This document shows, one piece after another, positions 17,733 to 23,142 of a stretch of DNA of 25,611 bases. The position numbers and the translations under genes are program-made. Every line of letters begins with the position of its first letter. The first letter of the stretch is position 1. Where the stretch lies: positions 1-25,611 of IMG/VR virus record IMGVR_UViG_3300021957_000268. One strand, 5' to 3'. The notes below the pieces were generated by a model. It saw only the letters and a program-made list of their open reading frames with translations. It was not told the DNA's origin and searched no databases. This stretch comes from a virus.

Positions 17733-18504
17733 AATTAAGAACCTCTCTTATCTTAGCAGGGGGTAGATACTTGAGATCATCCCTAGTTAGTCTGACTGAG
17801 GCACTGGTATATTGTGCCAATGTCTTAGCAATATTTAATGCCTTAGAAGATGCATCTTTGTCAAGAATAATTATTACACGAACAAAATCAGATAGAGCAG
17901 ACTTAATAAGTGGCGTAAGTTGTGTACCTAAGAGTGCCACTCCAGTAACTCCAATTCTAGACACGCTGCAGGCTGAAGCAGCATCTTCTACCACCACTGC
18001 ATGAGAATTATCTCCTACCACTATGCCCCCAGAGGTATTCCCGTAGGTCCACCACTTAGGATTTCGCTTATCTAAAGCCCTTCCTACCGCCCCGGTTTTA
18101 TCCTTGTTAAAGAACAACACTCTATTATCAGAGGGGGAGTATTTGATGTGAGCTAAACCGTCTTTATACGCTTCTAAAGAGTTTACTGATTTAAGATATT
18201 CAACTGCATCAGAGTGGCTATACACAGATGAAAGTATAGTCGGTATAGAGTTAATCTTACGAGGTAGGGTAATCTCAACTTTAGATAGCCGTGACTTTAA
18301 TTCTGATTGATTACGTTCTGTGTCGAAGGCACCTCGAGCATTACAACTGGCTCTGTAGCAGTTCCAAACGATCCGGCCATCTAGTCTGGCTATACTAAAC
18401 TTTTTATTAGTGTCACCACAGAACGGACAGTTCAAACTGCGGCGTTCATTAGCCCCTAGACTGATTCCTTTGATCATTTGTATCTGTTCATTACGACTAT
18501 GCAT
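17722..18504 (-). CDS. TOPRIM DNA primase (T7 gp4 primase type), 260 aa
   Basis: Makes RNA primers for phage replication. An N-terminal zinc-binding domain has C26PFC29 and C49-x4-C54. The TOPRIM domain has the acidic site in AVVVEDAASA (E173, D174) and the metal-binding DKD (D215, D217) in IIILDKDASS. No helicase domain is present; primase and helicase, fused in T7, are separate genes here. The length fits a stand-alone phage primase. The start ATG at 18504 has AGGA very close upstream. A perfect hairpin and an operator-like palindrome precede the gene. Confidence 0.9.
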   Translation of the reverse strand: MHSRNEQIQMIKGISLGANERRSLNCPFCGDTNKKFSIARLDGRIVWNCYRASCNARGAFDTERNQSELKSRLSKVEITLPRKINSIPTILSSVYSHSDAVEYLKSVNSLEAYKDGLAHIKYSPSDNRVLFFNKDKTGAVGRALDKRNPKWWTYGNTSGGIVVGDNSHAVVVEDAASACSVSRIGVTGVALLGTQLTPLIKSALSDFVRVIIILDKDASSKALNIAKTLAQYTSASVRLTRDDLKYLPPAKIREVLNCEY

Positions 18505-18530
18505 AAGTCCTACCAGTATGGGGTACGCTC

Positions 18531-18545
18531 GGGGCCCGAGGCCCC
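18531..18545 (-). promoter_or_regulatory. Perfect GC hairpin in the primase leader
   Basis: GGGGCC (18531-18536) pairs with GGCCCC (18540-18545) around a 3-base loop, about 27 bases upstream of the primase start in otherwise AT-rich DNA. No T-run follows in either direction, so it is more likely an mRNA-leader structure or a binding site than a terminator. Confidence 0.5.
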
Positions 18546-18575
18546 TCGCTTATACACTGAATAAATCATTTGTAT

Positions 18576-18593
18576 AGTGCTAATTTTAACACT
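18576..18593. promoter_or_regulatory. Operator-like palindrome upstream of primase
   Basis: AGTGCTAATTTTAACACT is an 18-base inverted repeat with one mismatched pair. A second, looser pair (TATACACT and GTATAGTG) brackets the neighbouring 18551-18579. The AT-rich TATACA and TATAAG boxes on the minus strand nearby could be -10 elements. The layout suggests repressor control of the primase unit, but no matching repressor is identified. Confidence 0.4.
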
Positions 18594-18619
18594 TAGTTAT
18601 CGGTCTACTGGTACTACCC

Positions 18620-18713
18620 CCCAATAAACCCTTATTATAGATAGATAAACCACAACCCTGAAGGTCGTAGGTTCAAATCCTACTCCCGCAACCAAAGTCC
18701 TTATTTTATTGGG
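18620..18713. repeat. Inverted repeat flanking the att core
   Basis: CCCAATAAA at 18620-18628 and TTTATTGGG at 18705-18713 are exact inverse copies on either side of the tRNA fragment. They may be integrase arm sites or form a cruciform around the crossover region. Confidence 0.45.
18657..18694 (+). other. tRNA 3'-end fragment, probable attP core
   Basis: The 38 bases hold the 3' side of an anticodon stem (CCTGA), a variable loop (AGGTC), a T arm (GTAGG, TTCAAAT, CCTAC) and an acceptor strand ending CGCAACCA. No matching 5' half lies upstream, so this is not a functional tRNA gene. It closely resembles the end of an alphaproteobacterial initiator-Met tRNA as I recall it. Such a fragment next to a tyrosine integrase is the usual attP core: on integration it rebuilds the host tRNA 3' end. 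Phage-type genes on both sides indicate attP, not attL or attR. Confidence 0.8.
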
Positions 18714-18722
18714 TTTTAAGTA

Positions 18723-18929
18723 CTAAACTGGACTTGTCTGGGCTTTACTTGTCTTTTTGAACTGCCCAGACCAATTATTTCGCACAGAATCACGACAAGT
18801 ATTTTGGTGCTTCCCGGCATGTACTAATTCACGAGCCCACGAGTGGCTTATTTTGTGGTGCCGAGCAGCTTCGGCCACGCTAGGAAAGTCCCGCCCAAAT
18901 AATCTGCATTGTATTCCCGGCTTCACCAC
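18723..18929 (-). CDS. Small helix-turn-helix protein, excisionase candidate, 68 aa
   Basis: The middle (FPSVAEAARHHKISHSWARE) reads as a helix-turn-helix, and the whole protein is basic, as expected for DNA binding. The gene lies between the att core and integrase, overlaps the upstream 80-residue gene by 7 bases and is last in the integrase unit. A recombination directionality factor or a regulator of integration is a reasonable guess from place and fold, but no excisionase signature is clear. Confidence 0.6.
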   Translation of the reverse strand: MVKPGIQCRLFGRDFPSVAEAARHHKISHSWARELVHAGKHQNTCRDSVRNNWSGQFKKTSKAQTSPV

Positions 18930-19165
18930 GGCGGCTCTCCATTATCATCAAGCTCTACAGCTTTATATTCTCGATTAGGTGCAACTGAAGTGCGTTGCGG
19001 TTTCTTTTCTATGACGCCGAGTCTGTTCAGCTCGGCTTCCATATAAATTGGAACTACACTCACGATGAGATCTAGAAGACGCTCAGTCATGTTCGAGCAG
19101 GGCTTACCCGTCATCTTAGTAACTTCTGCTTCGAACAACTTCCGAGCGTCATTCACATTAGCCAT
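18923..19165 (-). CDS. Hypothetical protein coupled to integrase, 80 aa
   Basis: The ATG at 19165 overlaps the integrase end by 8 bases. The protein has an N-terminal charged helix (VNDARKLFEAEVTKMTG), a hydrophobic helix (LLDLIVSVVPIYMEAELNRL) and an acidic C-terminus (ELDDNGEPPW). No family is recognised. Coupling to both integrase and the helix-turn-helix gene suggests it is made with the integration machinery. Confidence 0.65.
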   Translation of the reverse strand: MANVNDARKLFEAEVTKMTGKPCSNMTERLLDLIVSVVPIYMEAELNRLGVIEKKPQRTSVAPNREYKAVELDDNGEPPW

Positions 19166-20258
19166 TCGAGAACCTTTTCTGCATCGCCCGTGAGGCTGTT
19201 TTCTGGGTGGGGTTAACGTACACTCGAAGCATGTCTCGTGACGTGTGCCCGGTCACTGAGGCTATCTCATCTTCGGTGCATCCAAACTCAGCGAGCAAGG
19301 TGGCACCAGAGCGCCTAGCATCACGTATCTGAAGCTCTTTGTTAAGGCCTGATTGGGTGCGTACACGAGCGGCAATCTTAGAGTACATACGCTTATCGTA
19401 TGGCCGTCCAGTGGCTTCGTATTTAATTATAACATCATCCGCATCACCTCGAGGGATCTCTGAGAGTCGTGAGATCAGACGCTCGGAAGCGTCTAGTACA
19501 ATTGGGTGCGGGTTCTTGCGCTGGGTCTTTTCTTGTACAAACTTAAATACGCCATCGTTAAACTTGCACCATGTTAACTGGCGCATATCACCGGGTCTCT
19601 GACATAAGTCGTAGCACATGAGTAGCAGGGTGCCGACTGACCAAAACCCCATTTCGTCGGCAGTCGTGATAAACTTCTCCACGTCTTCATCAGTCCATCG
19701 AACCCGGCGGCTGATTAATTGTCGAAGGCCCATTTGCTGAAATGGATTTGCCCGGGTGTTTGGTAATGGGCCACGGCGTCCGACATAAAACATCCGCCGC
19801 AGTACCTTTACGGCTGAGTTCGCAGCATGCTCGCTGTGATGCTTCTCCATATGTGCGTGGATCTTGTCTGCAACCTCGGAGTCTACGGTACGAGTAAGGA
19901 GCAATCCGAAACGTGTATCTGATCCTTTAAGATACGTCCCTGATATTGATTTGTATATCTGGGCGTAGGTGCGTTTGGAATTATCCGTAAGAGTCTTGTA
20001 GCTCTTGTGCTGCTTGTACCACGCCCATAACGCATCCACTGTATTAGGTGGGATGTGCATTTTCTTAGTACGAGCTTTGCGGCGTTTATGGTCCTCGACC
20101 GCCTGCATCAGCTCCTCAGATCGTCTACGGCCATCCACTAGCGTGTAATACTGCTCATAGCCCACGCCTAAATTGTTTCGGACAGACTTGGGTGGGTTGA
20201 TCACCCAAACAGTCCTAGCTTTTTGCTCTTCCGTGTATAAGTATTTATAGTGTTTCAT
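19158..20258 (-). CDS. int: Tyrosine recombinase, phage integrase, 366 aa
   Basis: Catalyses site-specific recombination between attP and a host tRNA gene. The N-terminal 70 residues are basic, followed by a core-binding domain at about 70-170. The catalytic domain has R221 (CQRPGDMRQL), K244 (VQEKTQRK), R315 in RDARRS (where the usual first His of HxxR is Arg), H338 in TGHTS and nucleophile Y347 (RVYVN). I choose the ATG at 20258 over the GTG at 20267 because GGTGACCAAT before it matches the leader of other genes here. The gene reads toward the att core and heads a three-gene unit. Confidence 0.92.
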   Translation of the reverse strand: MKHYKYLYTEEQKARTVWVINPPKSVRNNLGVGYEQYYTLVDGRRRSEELMQAVEDHKRRKARTKKMHIPPNTVDALWAWYKQHKSYKTLTDNSKRTYAQIYKSISGTYLKGSDTRFGLLLTRTVDSEVADKIHAHMEKHHSEHAANSAVKVLRRMFYVGRRGPLPNTRANPFQQMGLRQLISRRVRWTDEDVEKFITTADEMGFWSVGTLLLMCYDLCQRPGDMRQLTWCKFNDGVFKFVQEKTQRKNPHPIVLDASERLISRLSEIPRGDADDVIIKYEATGRPYDKRMYSKIAARVRTQSGLNKELQIRDARRSGATLLAEFGCTEDEIASVTGHTSRDMLRVYVNPTQKTASRAMQKRFSNG

Positions 20259-20277
20259 ATTGGTCACCGTTCTAGTT
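20259..20277 (-). promoter_or_regulatory. Leader of integrase gene (shortened CAACTAACT type)
   Basis: Minus strand AACTAGAACGGTGACCAA lies just before the chosen ATG. It lacks one CTAA unit relative to the other leaders but is identical over 18 bases to the orphan copy at 8459-8476. Confidence 0.6.
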
Positions 20278-20281
20278 GCAT

Positions 20282-20315
20282 ACTAAACGGTAGACTTGCA
20301 CTTAGCTAAAGTCAA
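20282..20315 (-). promoter_or_regulatory. Candidate integrase promoter / operator
   Basis: The minus strand has CTACCGTTTAGT, related to the strong promoter near 13780. TTTAGT could be a -10 box with a weak TTTAGC 17 bases upstream, or TTGACT could pair with TACCGT at 17 bases. The 10-mer AGCTAAGTGC within it is the inverse of GCACTTAGCT in the 13780 promoter, hinting at a shared binding protein. Confidence 0.4.
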
Positions 20316-20328
20316 TACAAGATGGCTC

Positions 20329-20356
20329 TTGCGATAATAGTTGGATGGTGTATAAG
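20329..20356 (+). promoter_or_regulatory. Sigma70-like promoter for a candidate small RNA
   Basis: TTGCGA (20329-20334) and TATAAG (20351-20356) are 16 bases apart on the plus strand. A rightward start near 20363 would lead straight into a strong terminator, with no reading frame of note in between. Confidence 0.5.
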
Positions 20357-20362
20357 TGAGGA

Positions 20363-20423
20363 ATAGTTGTTGTCTAGTTTCAGTTACTCCCCCCTCCCCT
20401 CGGCTTCGGTCGGGGGGTTTTTT
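20363..20423 (+). ncRNA. Candidate ~60-nt small RNA with C-rich segment
   Basis: This stretch between the predicted promoter and terminator contains no credible reading frame. The transcript would carry a pyrimidine-rich ACTCCCCCCTCCCC directly before the terminator stem. Such C-rich stretches can pair with GGAGG-type ribosome binding sites, as known for some alphaproteobacterial small RNAs. Existence and targets are inferred from promoter and terminator only. Confidence 0.4.
20396..20423 (+). terminator. Rho-independent terminator, UUCG loop
   Basis: CCCCTCGGC (20396-20404) pairs with GTCGGGGGG (20409-20417) with two G-U pairs around TTCG, followed by TTTTTTG. It acts rightward only, yet no rightward gene lies upstream, which is why a small RNA is proposed. 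Confidence 0.85.
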
Positions 20424-20460
20424 GTTAAAGGGTCAAGGTGCTATAGGAGTTGGGCATGAA

Positions 20461-20484
20461 AAAACCCGACAAAAGCCGGGTTTT
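20461..20484. terminator. Bidirectional terminator after the 60-aa gene
   Basis: AAAACCCG (20461-20468) pairs perfectly with CGGGTTTT (20477-20484) around an 8-base loop, giving U-runs in both directions. It ends the leftward 60-residue gene and insulates it from integrase. Confidence 0.8.
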
Positions 20485-20508
20485 AACTACTTGCACGTCA
20501 AATAATTA

Positions 20509-20691
20509 CTATATGACCATACATATGGCTGGTAATCCTGCATCAAAACCATCCTCGGGGTCAGATACAGCTAATACGGTCTGCTCATTAAGCTCAATGA
20601 TGACGGCAGGGGTATCGGATTCGCTGGCTATTTCAGCAGCTTCTAAAAAAGCATTACCAAGCTCGACAGCATACTCCTTTGATATTTTCAT
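20509..20691 (-). CDS. Hypothetical acidic protein, 60 aa
   Basis: A single-gene unit with its own promoter (20741-20769), CAACTAACT-type leader, AAGGGGA ribosome binding site and terminator. The protein is acidic (MKISKEYAVELGNAFLEAAE, then AVIIELNEQTVLAVSDPEDG) with a helix followed by two likely strands. No family is recognised. Small, strongly signalled genes beside integrase are often regulators or anti-host factors in phages, but nothing here decides this. Confidence 0.7.
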   Translation of the reverse strand: MKISKEYAVELGNAFLEAAEIASESDTPAVIIELNEQTVLAVSDPEDGFDAGLPAICMVI

Positions 20692-20702
20692 AGTTCCCCT
20701 TT

Positions 20703-20716
20703 CGTTCTAGTTAGTT
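20703..20716 (-). promoter_or_regulatory. AACTAACT leader of the 60-aa gene
   Basis: Minus strand AACTAACTAGAACG precedes AAAGGGGAACT and the ATG at 20691. It shares AACTAGAACG with the integrase and orphan leaders. Confidence 0.6.
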
Positions 20717-20740
20717 TTTGGTCGGGATACGACAGCCGTG

Positions 20741-20769
20741 GTCATAATTTGATTTAACTTGCACGTCAA
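20741..20769 (-). promoter_or_regulatory. Sigma70-like promoter of the 60-aa gene
   Basis: TTGACG (20764-20769, minus strand) and TATGAC (20741-20746) are separated by 17 bases. The -35 region TTGACGTGCAAGT recurs at 20488-20500 without a -10 box, so it may double as an operator. Confidence 0.6.
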
Positions 20770-20801
20770 GAATTAACTACATTCCTAGTAATGTAATTTT
20801 A

Positions 20802-20833
20802 TGCACATACTTATGCACATCATTGGTGCACAT
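20802..20833. repeat. Three TGCACAT iteron-like repeats
   Basis: TGCACAT occurs at 20802-20808, 20814-20820 and 20827-20833, about one helical turn apart (12 and 13 bases). The first two share TTATGCACAT or a close match. They lie between the leftward 60-residue gene and the rightward GC-rich operon, a fitting place for a repressor or initiator binding array. Confidence 0.55.
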
Positions 20834-20902
20834 CATGTAGATGAAAAAAATCGATATCGACCAGATCTTGAATTTTATTTGATTGGCTGGCTTGCCATCT
20901 AA

Positions 20903-20934
20903 CTGCCGGATTGTTAAGTGATCAACACCGGCAG
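20903..20934 (+). promoter_or_regulatory. Stable hairpin ahead of the first GC-rich gene
   Basis: CTGCCGG (20903-20909) pairs perfectly with CCGGCAG (20928-20934), and inner TGTT pairs with AACA. It is placed about where hammerhead ribozymes sit before later genes, but it has no hammerhead core. It may be a 5'-UTR stabiliser or a terminator without a T-run. Confidence 0.5.
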
Positions 20935-20944
20935 CCGCCGGGTT

Positions 20945-20969
20945 CAACTAACTAAAAAGGATGACCAAA
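20945..20969 (+). promoter_or_regulatory. CAACTAACT leader, first GC-rich gene
   Basis: CAACTAACT (20945-20953) is followed by AAAAAGGATGACCAAA and the ATG at 20970. AAGGA sits 8-9 bases before that ATG, which is why I reject the upstream ATG at 20961. Confidence 0.65.
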
Positions 20970-21257
20970 ATGACAGACGAAAATTTACCGGATGAAATGG
21001 CGCTGCTTCTGATCCATGCAGCCACCCGGGGGGATGGGTTCTGCTATCCCTTCCCGATCATCTCGAGGCCGCAGGCCGGGGATCGAAAACGGCGCACCGC
21101 CGCCGAGCTGGACAAGGCCGCCGAGGGGTTGCTGCGCCGGGGATATTTGAAGCGCACCAAAACCAATCTTCAAAAGCATATCTGGCGGAGGGTTCGGGGC
21201 ATCGGTGATGTGACGCTCGAGGTCACCCCGGCTGGTCGGGCTGCTATAAATTGGTGA
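20970..21257 (+). CDS. Small winged-helix-like protein, 95 aa
   Basis: The ordering helix (AAELDKAAEGLLRRGYLKR) followed by a strand-rich end (DVTLEVTPAGRAAINW) looks like a winged-helix DNA-binding domain: a recognition-helix region then LEVTPAGR, as in many MarR-like or small phage regulators. The N-terminal third is not recognised. This is the first gene of the GC-rich part and has its own leader. A regulatory role is plausible from the fold but not shown. GC content is clearly higher than in the integrase region 700 bases away. Confidence 0.65.
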   Translation: MTDENLPDEMALLLIHAATRGDGFCYPFPIISRPQAGDRKRRTAAELDKAAEGLLRRGYLKRTKTNLQKHIWRRVRGIGDVTLEVTPAGRAAINW

Positions 21258-21326
21258 TCGTATACCAGCTCTTAGGCTTTGCCCTATTCTGGGGCACAAT
21301 ATTCTACTGGATCTTTAGCTAAGGAT

Positions 21327-21346
21327 GGCCGCCCCCCGGGGCGGTC
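21327..21346 (+). terminator. GC hairpin, possible weak terminator
   Basis: CCGCCC pairs with GGGCGG around CCCG and the following bases (TCTCATTATTT) are only moderately T-rich. Its 14-base core CGCCCCCCGGGGCG is identical to stem III of the hammerhead at 22044-22057, but GAAA and CTGANGA are absent here. Confidence 0.45.
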
Positions 21347-21368
21347 TCATTATTTGGAACATATCACC

Positions 21369-21397
21369 AGAGCGCTTGAGAGCGCCGCTGAGTGCTG
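21369..21397 (+). repeat. Module-flanking direct repeat, left copy
   Basis: This 29-base segment (core TTGAGAGCGCCGCTGAGTGC) matches 24 of 29 bases with 25573-25601. Both copies sit just past a hairpin and upstream of where an operon begins or should begin, so it may be a promoter-proximal regulatory element or a recombination boundary. Confidence 0.6.
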
Positions 21398-21547
21398 TTT
21401 GGGTTTTCGCATAGCAGGATAAGGCTGCACCCCCTTCCCCCAATTATCGCCATTTAACTATCAAATAAGACGGTGCTTTTAACGGGCTTTACTAAGTGGC
21501 CTGAACTATGTTAAGGGAAGGCACGGGCGGTGTGCCCGGATGAAACT

Positions 21548-21567
21548 TTAACTAACTGGAGACGACC
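21548..21567 (+). promoter_or_regulatory. TTAACTAACTGGAG leader
   Basis: TTAACTAACTGGAG is followed by ACGACC and the ATG at 21568; GGAG is the Shine-Dalgarno. No ribozyme precedes this copy. Confidence 0.65.
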
Positions 21568-21783
21568 ATGACCAATCAAACCGAATTCAAAGCCCTCGAG
21601 ATCCGCCGTTTAAAAGAGGGAGACTATTTCCGCCGGAAGCCCGAGGCGCAAAAGGAATTCATAAGAAATCATTATAACCGCAAGGACGCATTCGGCCCGG
21701 CAAATTATTGTTGCACGGCTGCGGATGATATTGGTCGGGAGATCTTTTTGAAACCCGCCACCGTTGTTTATGTGGAGGTGTGA
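21568..21783 (+). CDS. Conserved phage/plasmid-type small protein, 71 aa
   Basis: The pattern LKEGDYFRRKPEAQKEFIR, then HYNRKD, then YCCTAADDIGREIFLKPATV recalls a small family seen on phages and plasmids. In that family a 'G-x-F-F-K-R' start is followed by a 'Y-x-C-x-D-x-x-x-R-E-x-F-L-K' end. Their function is unknown to me. It looks like a small beta-rich domain. The gene is followed three bases later by the next ATG, so both are on one mRNA. Confidence 0.7.
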   Translation: MTNQTEFKALEIRRLKEGDYFRRKPEAQKEFIRNHYNRKDAFGPANYCCTAADDIGREIFLKPATVVYVEV

Positions 21784-21786
21784 TCG

Positions 21787-22035
21787 ATGACATCCGAGCA
21801 AATCAAAACCGCCACAGATGCAACTCTGATGGAATGGATGTGCAACGCATTAAACACAACCGCCTGTATCGGCCATACGAAGGGCCAAATGAATGAAACC
21901 TTGGCCGCTAAATACAGGGCCGAGCTGATCGAGCGGGGGCACAATCTCCGGAGCTTTGAATTCTTTGGCGGTGATCGAGCTTACCGGGAACGGGTGGCCG
22001 AGCTGGGCACCTATAACGGGCCCGGATCTTTTTAA
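21787..22035 (+). CDS. Hypothetical protein, 82 aa
   Basis: Starts at 21787, three bases after the previous stop, with GGAGGTG shortly before. The sequence includes LMEWMCNALNTTACIGHTKG and YRAELIERGHNLRSFEFFGGDR, mostly helical with mixed charge. No domain is recognised. Its stop codon lies one base before the hammerhead ribozyme, so its mRNA 3' end would be set by self-cleavage at 22059. Confidence 0.7.
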   Translation: MTSEQIKTATDATLMEWMCNALNTTACIGHTKGQMNETLAAKYRAELIERGHNLRSFEFFGGDRAYRERVAELGTYNGPGSF

Positions 22036-22091
22036 ATTCGAAACGCCCCCCGGGGCGTCTGGATACCTTGGGCAAGGTCCACTGATGAGAA
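22036..22091 (+). ncRNA. Type II hammerhead ribozyme 1
   Basis: Order is GAAA, stem III, cleavage base, stem I, CTGATGA, i.e. the type II permutation. GAAA is at 22040-22043. Stem III is 22043-22048 with 22053-22058, loop CCCG. The cleavage base is C22059. Stem I is TGG/CCA plus ACCTT/AAGGT with a two-base bulge (A22063, T22064) and loop GGGC. CTGATGA is at 22082-22088. Stem II is short: GAA (22089-22091) with TTC (22037-22039), perhaps extended by GCCC (22093-22096) with GGGC (22018-22021). Cutting after 22059 would separate the 82-residue and coiled-coil genes. Confidence 0.9.
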
Positions 22092-22097
22092 CGCCCA

Positions 22098-22120
22098 CAA
22101 CTAACTGGAGACTGACCAAA
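22098..22120 (+). promoter_or_regulatory. CAACTAACTGGAG leader after ribozyme 1
   Basis: CAACTAACTGGAG at 22098-22110 is followed by ACTGACCAAA and the ATG at 22121. After self-cleavage it would lie about 40 bases from the new 5' end. Confidence 0.65.
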
Positions 22121-23047
22121 ATGAACATGCAACTGACTGACCACACCGCCGCATTGAAAGCCACCAAAACCGCCCCGGTGTGGGTGAGCAAGAAAACCAG
22201 CCGGGCTTGGGCCTGCGGGGCCGAGATGGCCGAGCTGCGAGCCGCCGGGGCTTCGATCCAAAAACTATCTGAGCAGTATGGGGTGAGCTGGCCCACCGTT
22301 CGCAAGATCGTTGCCGCTAACGCACCCTACACAACCGACCGGCCCGGTCTGGATAAAGATAGCCACCGCCTCGAGCTGCAAAACTTAGCGCTGCAAGGTG
22401 AGTTAAAGGTTGAGCGCAAGCGCAGCCAAAAGGCCCGGGACGCCTTCCGGGATCTTCGCAGAAAATCAATGGACCGCCGCCGCCAAAACTTAGAGCTGCA
22501 TACAGGCCTTCGTGAGGAACTGACCGAGGCCAAGGCTTGGGGCCATAAATGGAAGGCCGAGCATGCCGACATCGTTAAGCGACTGGTCGCCGAGCAGTCT
22601 TGTCTGATCGATCAAAAGCAAATGACCAAATCAGCCCGGGAGGCTTATGAGAACGCCAAGAAATCGGTCGGGGAATTGTCCGACAAATTATTCGGCACCA
22701 AGGGTGCGCTCGAGACCGCTACAAAAATTGTTGAGGATCACGAGGCCCAGATTAACGAGCTGCGGGACACCCTCGAGCTGGCTAATGCGGCCACCAATGC
22801 TCTGCAGCAAAAACTGGATCACGCCGAGACCGAGGTGACCAATGCCCGGATCGCCGAGCAGGCTGCACATGATCGCCTGAACGATCCGAGCTGGGCTAAC
22901 CGGTGGTCGAAAGAGGCGCATGACGAATTCGAGCGCCGCAAGCAAACCGAGCTGGATCTGATGGCCGCCGAGGCGCAGCTCGAGCGCATGGCCGAGAAAT
23001 TGGCCGAGTGCAGAAACCGGGGGTTTTTTGCCCGACTGTTTGGCTAA
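22121..23047 (+). CDS. Helix-turn-helix plus long coiled-coil protein, 308 aa
   Basis: I start at 22121 because it follows the repeated leader; the frame is open further upstream, but that part overlaps the 82-residue gene and the ribozyme. Residues about 33-66 (MAELRAAGASIQKLSEQYGV, then SWPTVRKIVA) form a resolvase-like helix-turn-helix. Residues about 75-295 are a long charged coiled coil rich in Glu, Lys, Arg and Ala. The C-terminus ends GFFARLFG, a short aromatic tail found on many proteins that dock to partners or membranes. A DNA-tethering, segregation or chromatin-bridging role is conceivable. The family is not recognised. Ribozymes lie on both sides. Confidence 0.75.
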   Translation: MNMQLTDHTAALKATKTAPVWVSKKTSRAWACGAEMAELRAAGASIQKLSEQYGVSWPTVRKIVAANAPYTTDRPGLDKDSHRLELQNLALQGELKVERKRSQKARDAFRDLRRKSMDRRRQNLELHTGLREELTEAKAWGHKWKAEHADIVKRLVAEQSCLIDQKQMTKSAREAYENAKKSVGELSDKLFGTKGALETATKIVEDHEAQINELRDTLELANAATNALQQKLDHAETEVTNARIAEQAAHDRLNDPSWANRWSKEAHDEFERRKQTELDLMAAEAQLERMAEKLAECRNRGFFARLFG

Positions 23048-23119
23048 ATCGAAACCGGGGCACACCGCCCCGGTCGCACCGGGAATGACCGCCCGGGCCT
23101 GACGAGAATGTCAGCCAAA
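23039..23119 (+). ncRNA. Type II hammerhead ribozyme 2
   Basis: GAAA is at 23051-23054. Stem III is eight perfect pairs (23054-23061 with 23067-23074), loop ACACC. Cleavage base is C23075. Stem I is GC, bulged A23078, CCGGG paired with CCCGG and GC, loop AATGACCG. CTGACGA is at 23099-23105. Stem II has GA (23106-23107) with TC (23049-23050), an internal loop, and seven pairs TTTGGCT (23039-23045) with AGCCAAA (23113-23119). The 5' strand of stem II is the end of the coiled-coil gene, and its stop codon TAA starts the internal loop. Stem, loop and core agree in every conserved position. Confidence 0.95.
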
Positions 23120-23120
23120 T

Positions 23121-23142
23121 CAACTAACTGGAGAATACCAAA
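23121..23142 (+). promoter_or_regulatory. CAACTAACTGGAG leader after ribozyme 2
   Basis: CAACTAACTGGAG at 23121-23133 is followed by AATACCAAA and the ATG at 23143. It begins one base after the distal stem II of the ribozyme. Confidence 0.65.

Larger units (their letters stand above)
21258..21567 (+). other. Gene-free 310-base stretch with hairpins and a module-end repeat
   Basis: No credible reading frame is present. It holds a GC hairpin at 21327-21346 (stem CCGCCC/GGGCGG with a CCCG loop), one copy of the module-flanking repeat at 21369-21397, a hairpin near 21520-21538 and the leader of the 21568 gene. I see no convincing sigma70 boxes, but the operon promoter probably lies here. Confidence 0.6.

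Noticed and set aside
18657-18694. A functional tRNA gene
   Set aside because: Only the 3' half is present; no D arm, anticodon stem 5' strand or acceptor 5' strand pairs with it upstream.
20880-20960. Hammerhead before the first GC-rich gene
   Set aside because: The hairpin at 20903-20934 has no hammerhead core bases around it.
20961-20969. Start of the first GC-rich gene at the ATG at 20961
   Set aside because: AAGGA directly abuts that ATG, which leaves no room for ribosome binding; the ATG at 20970 has normal spacing and matches the other leaders.
21258-21567. A fourth hammerhead ribozyme in the gap before the 21568 gene
   Set aside because: A stem III-like hairpin exists, but neither GAAA next to it nor any CTGANGA was found.
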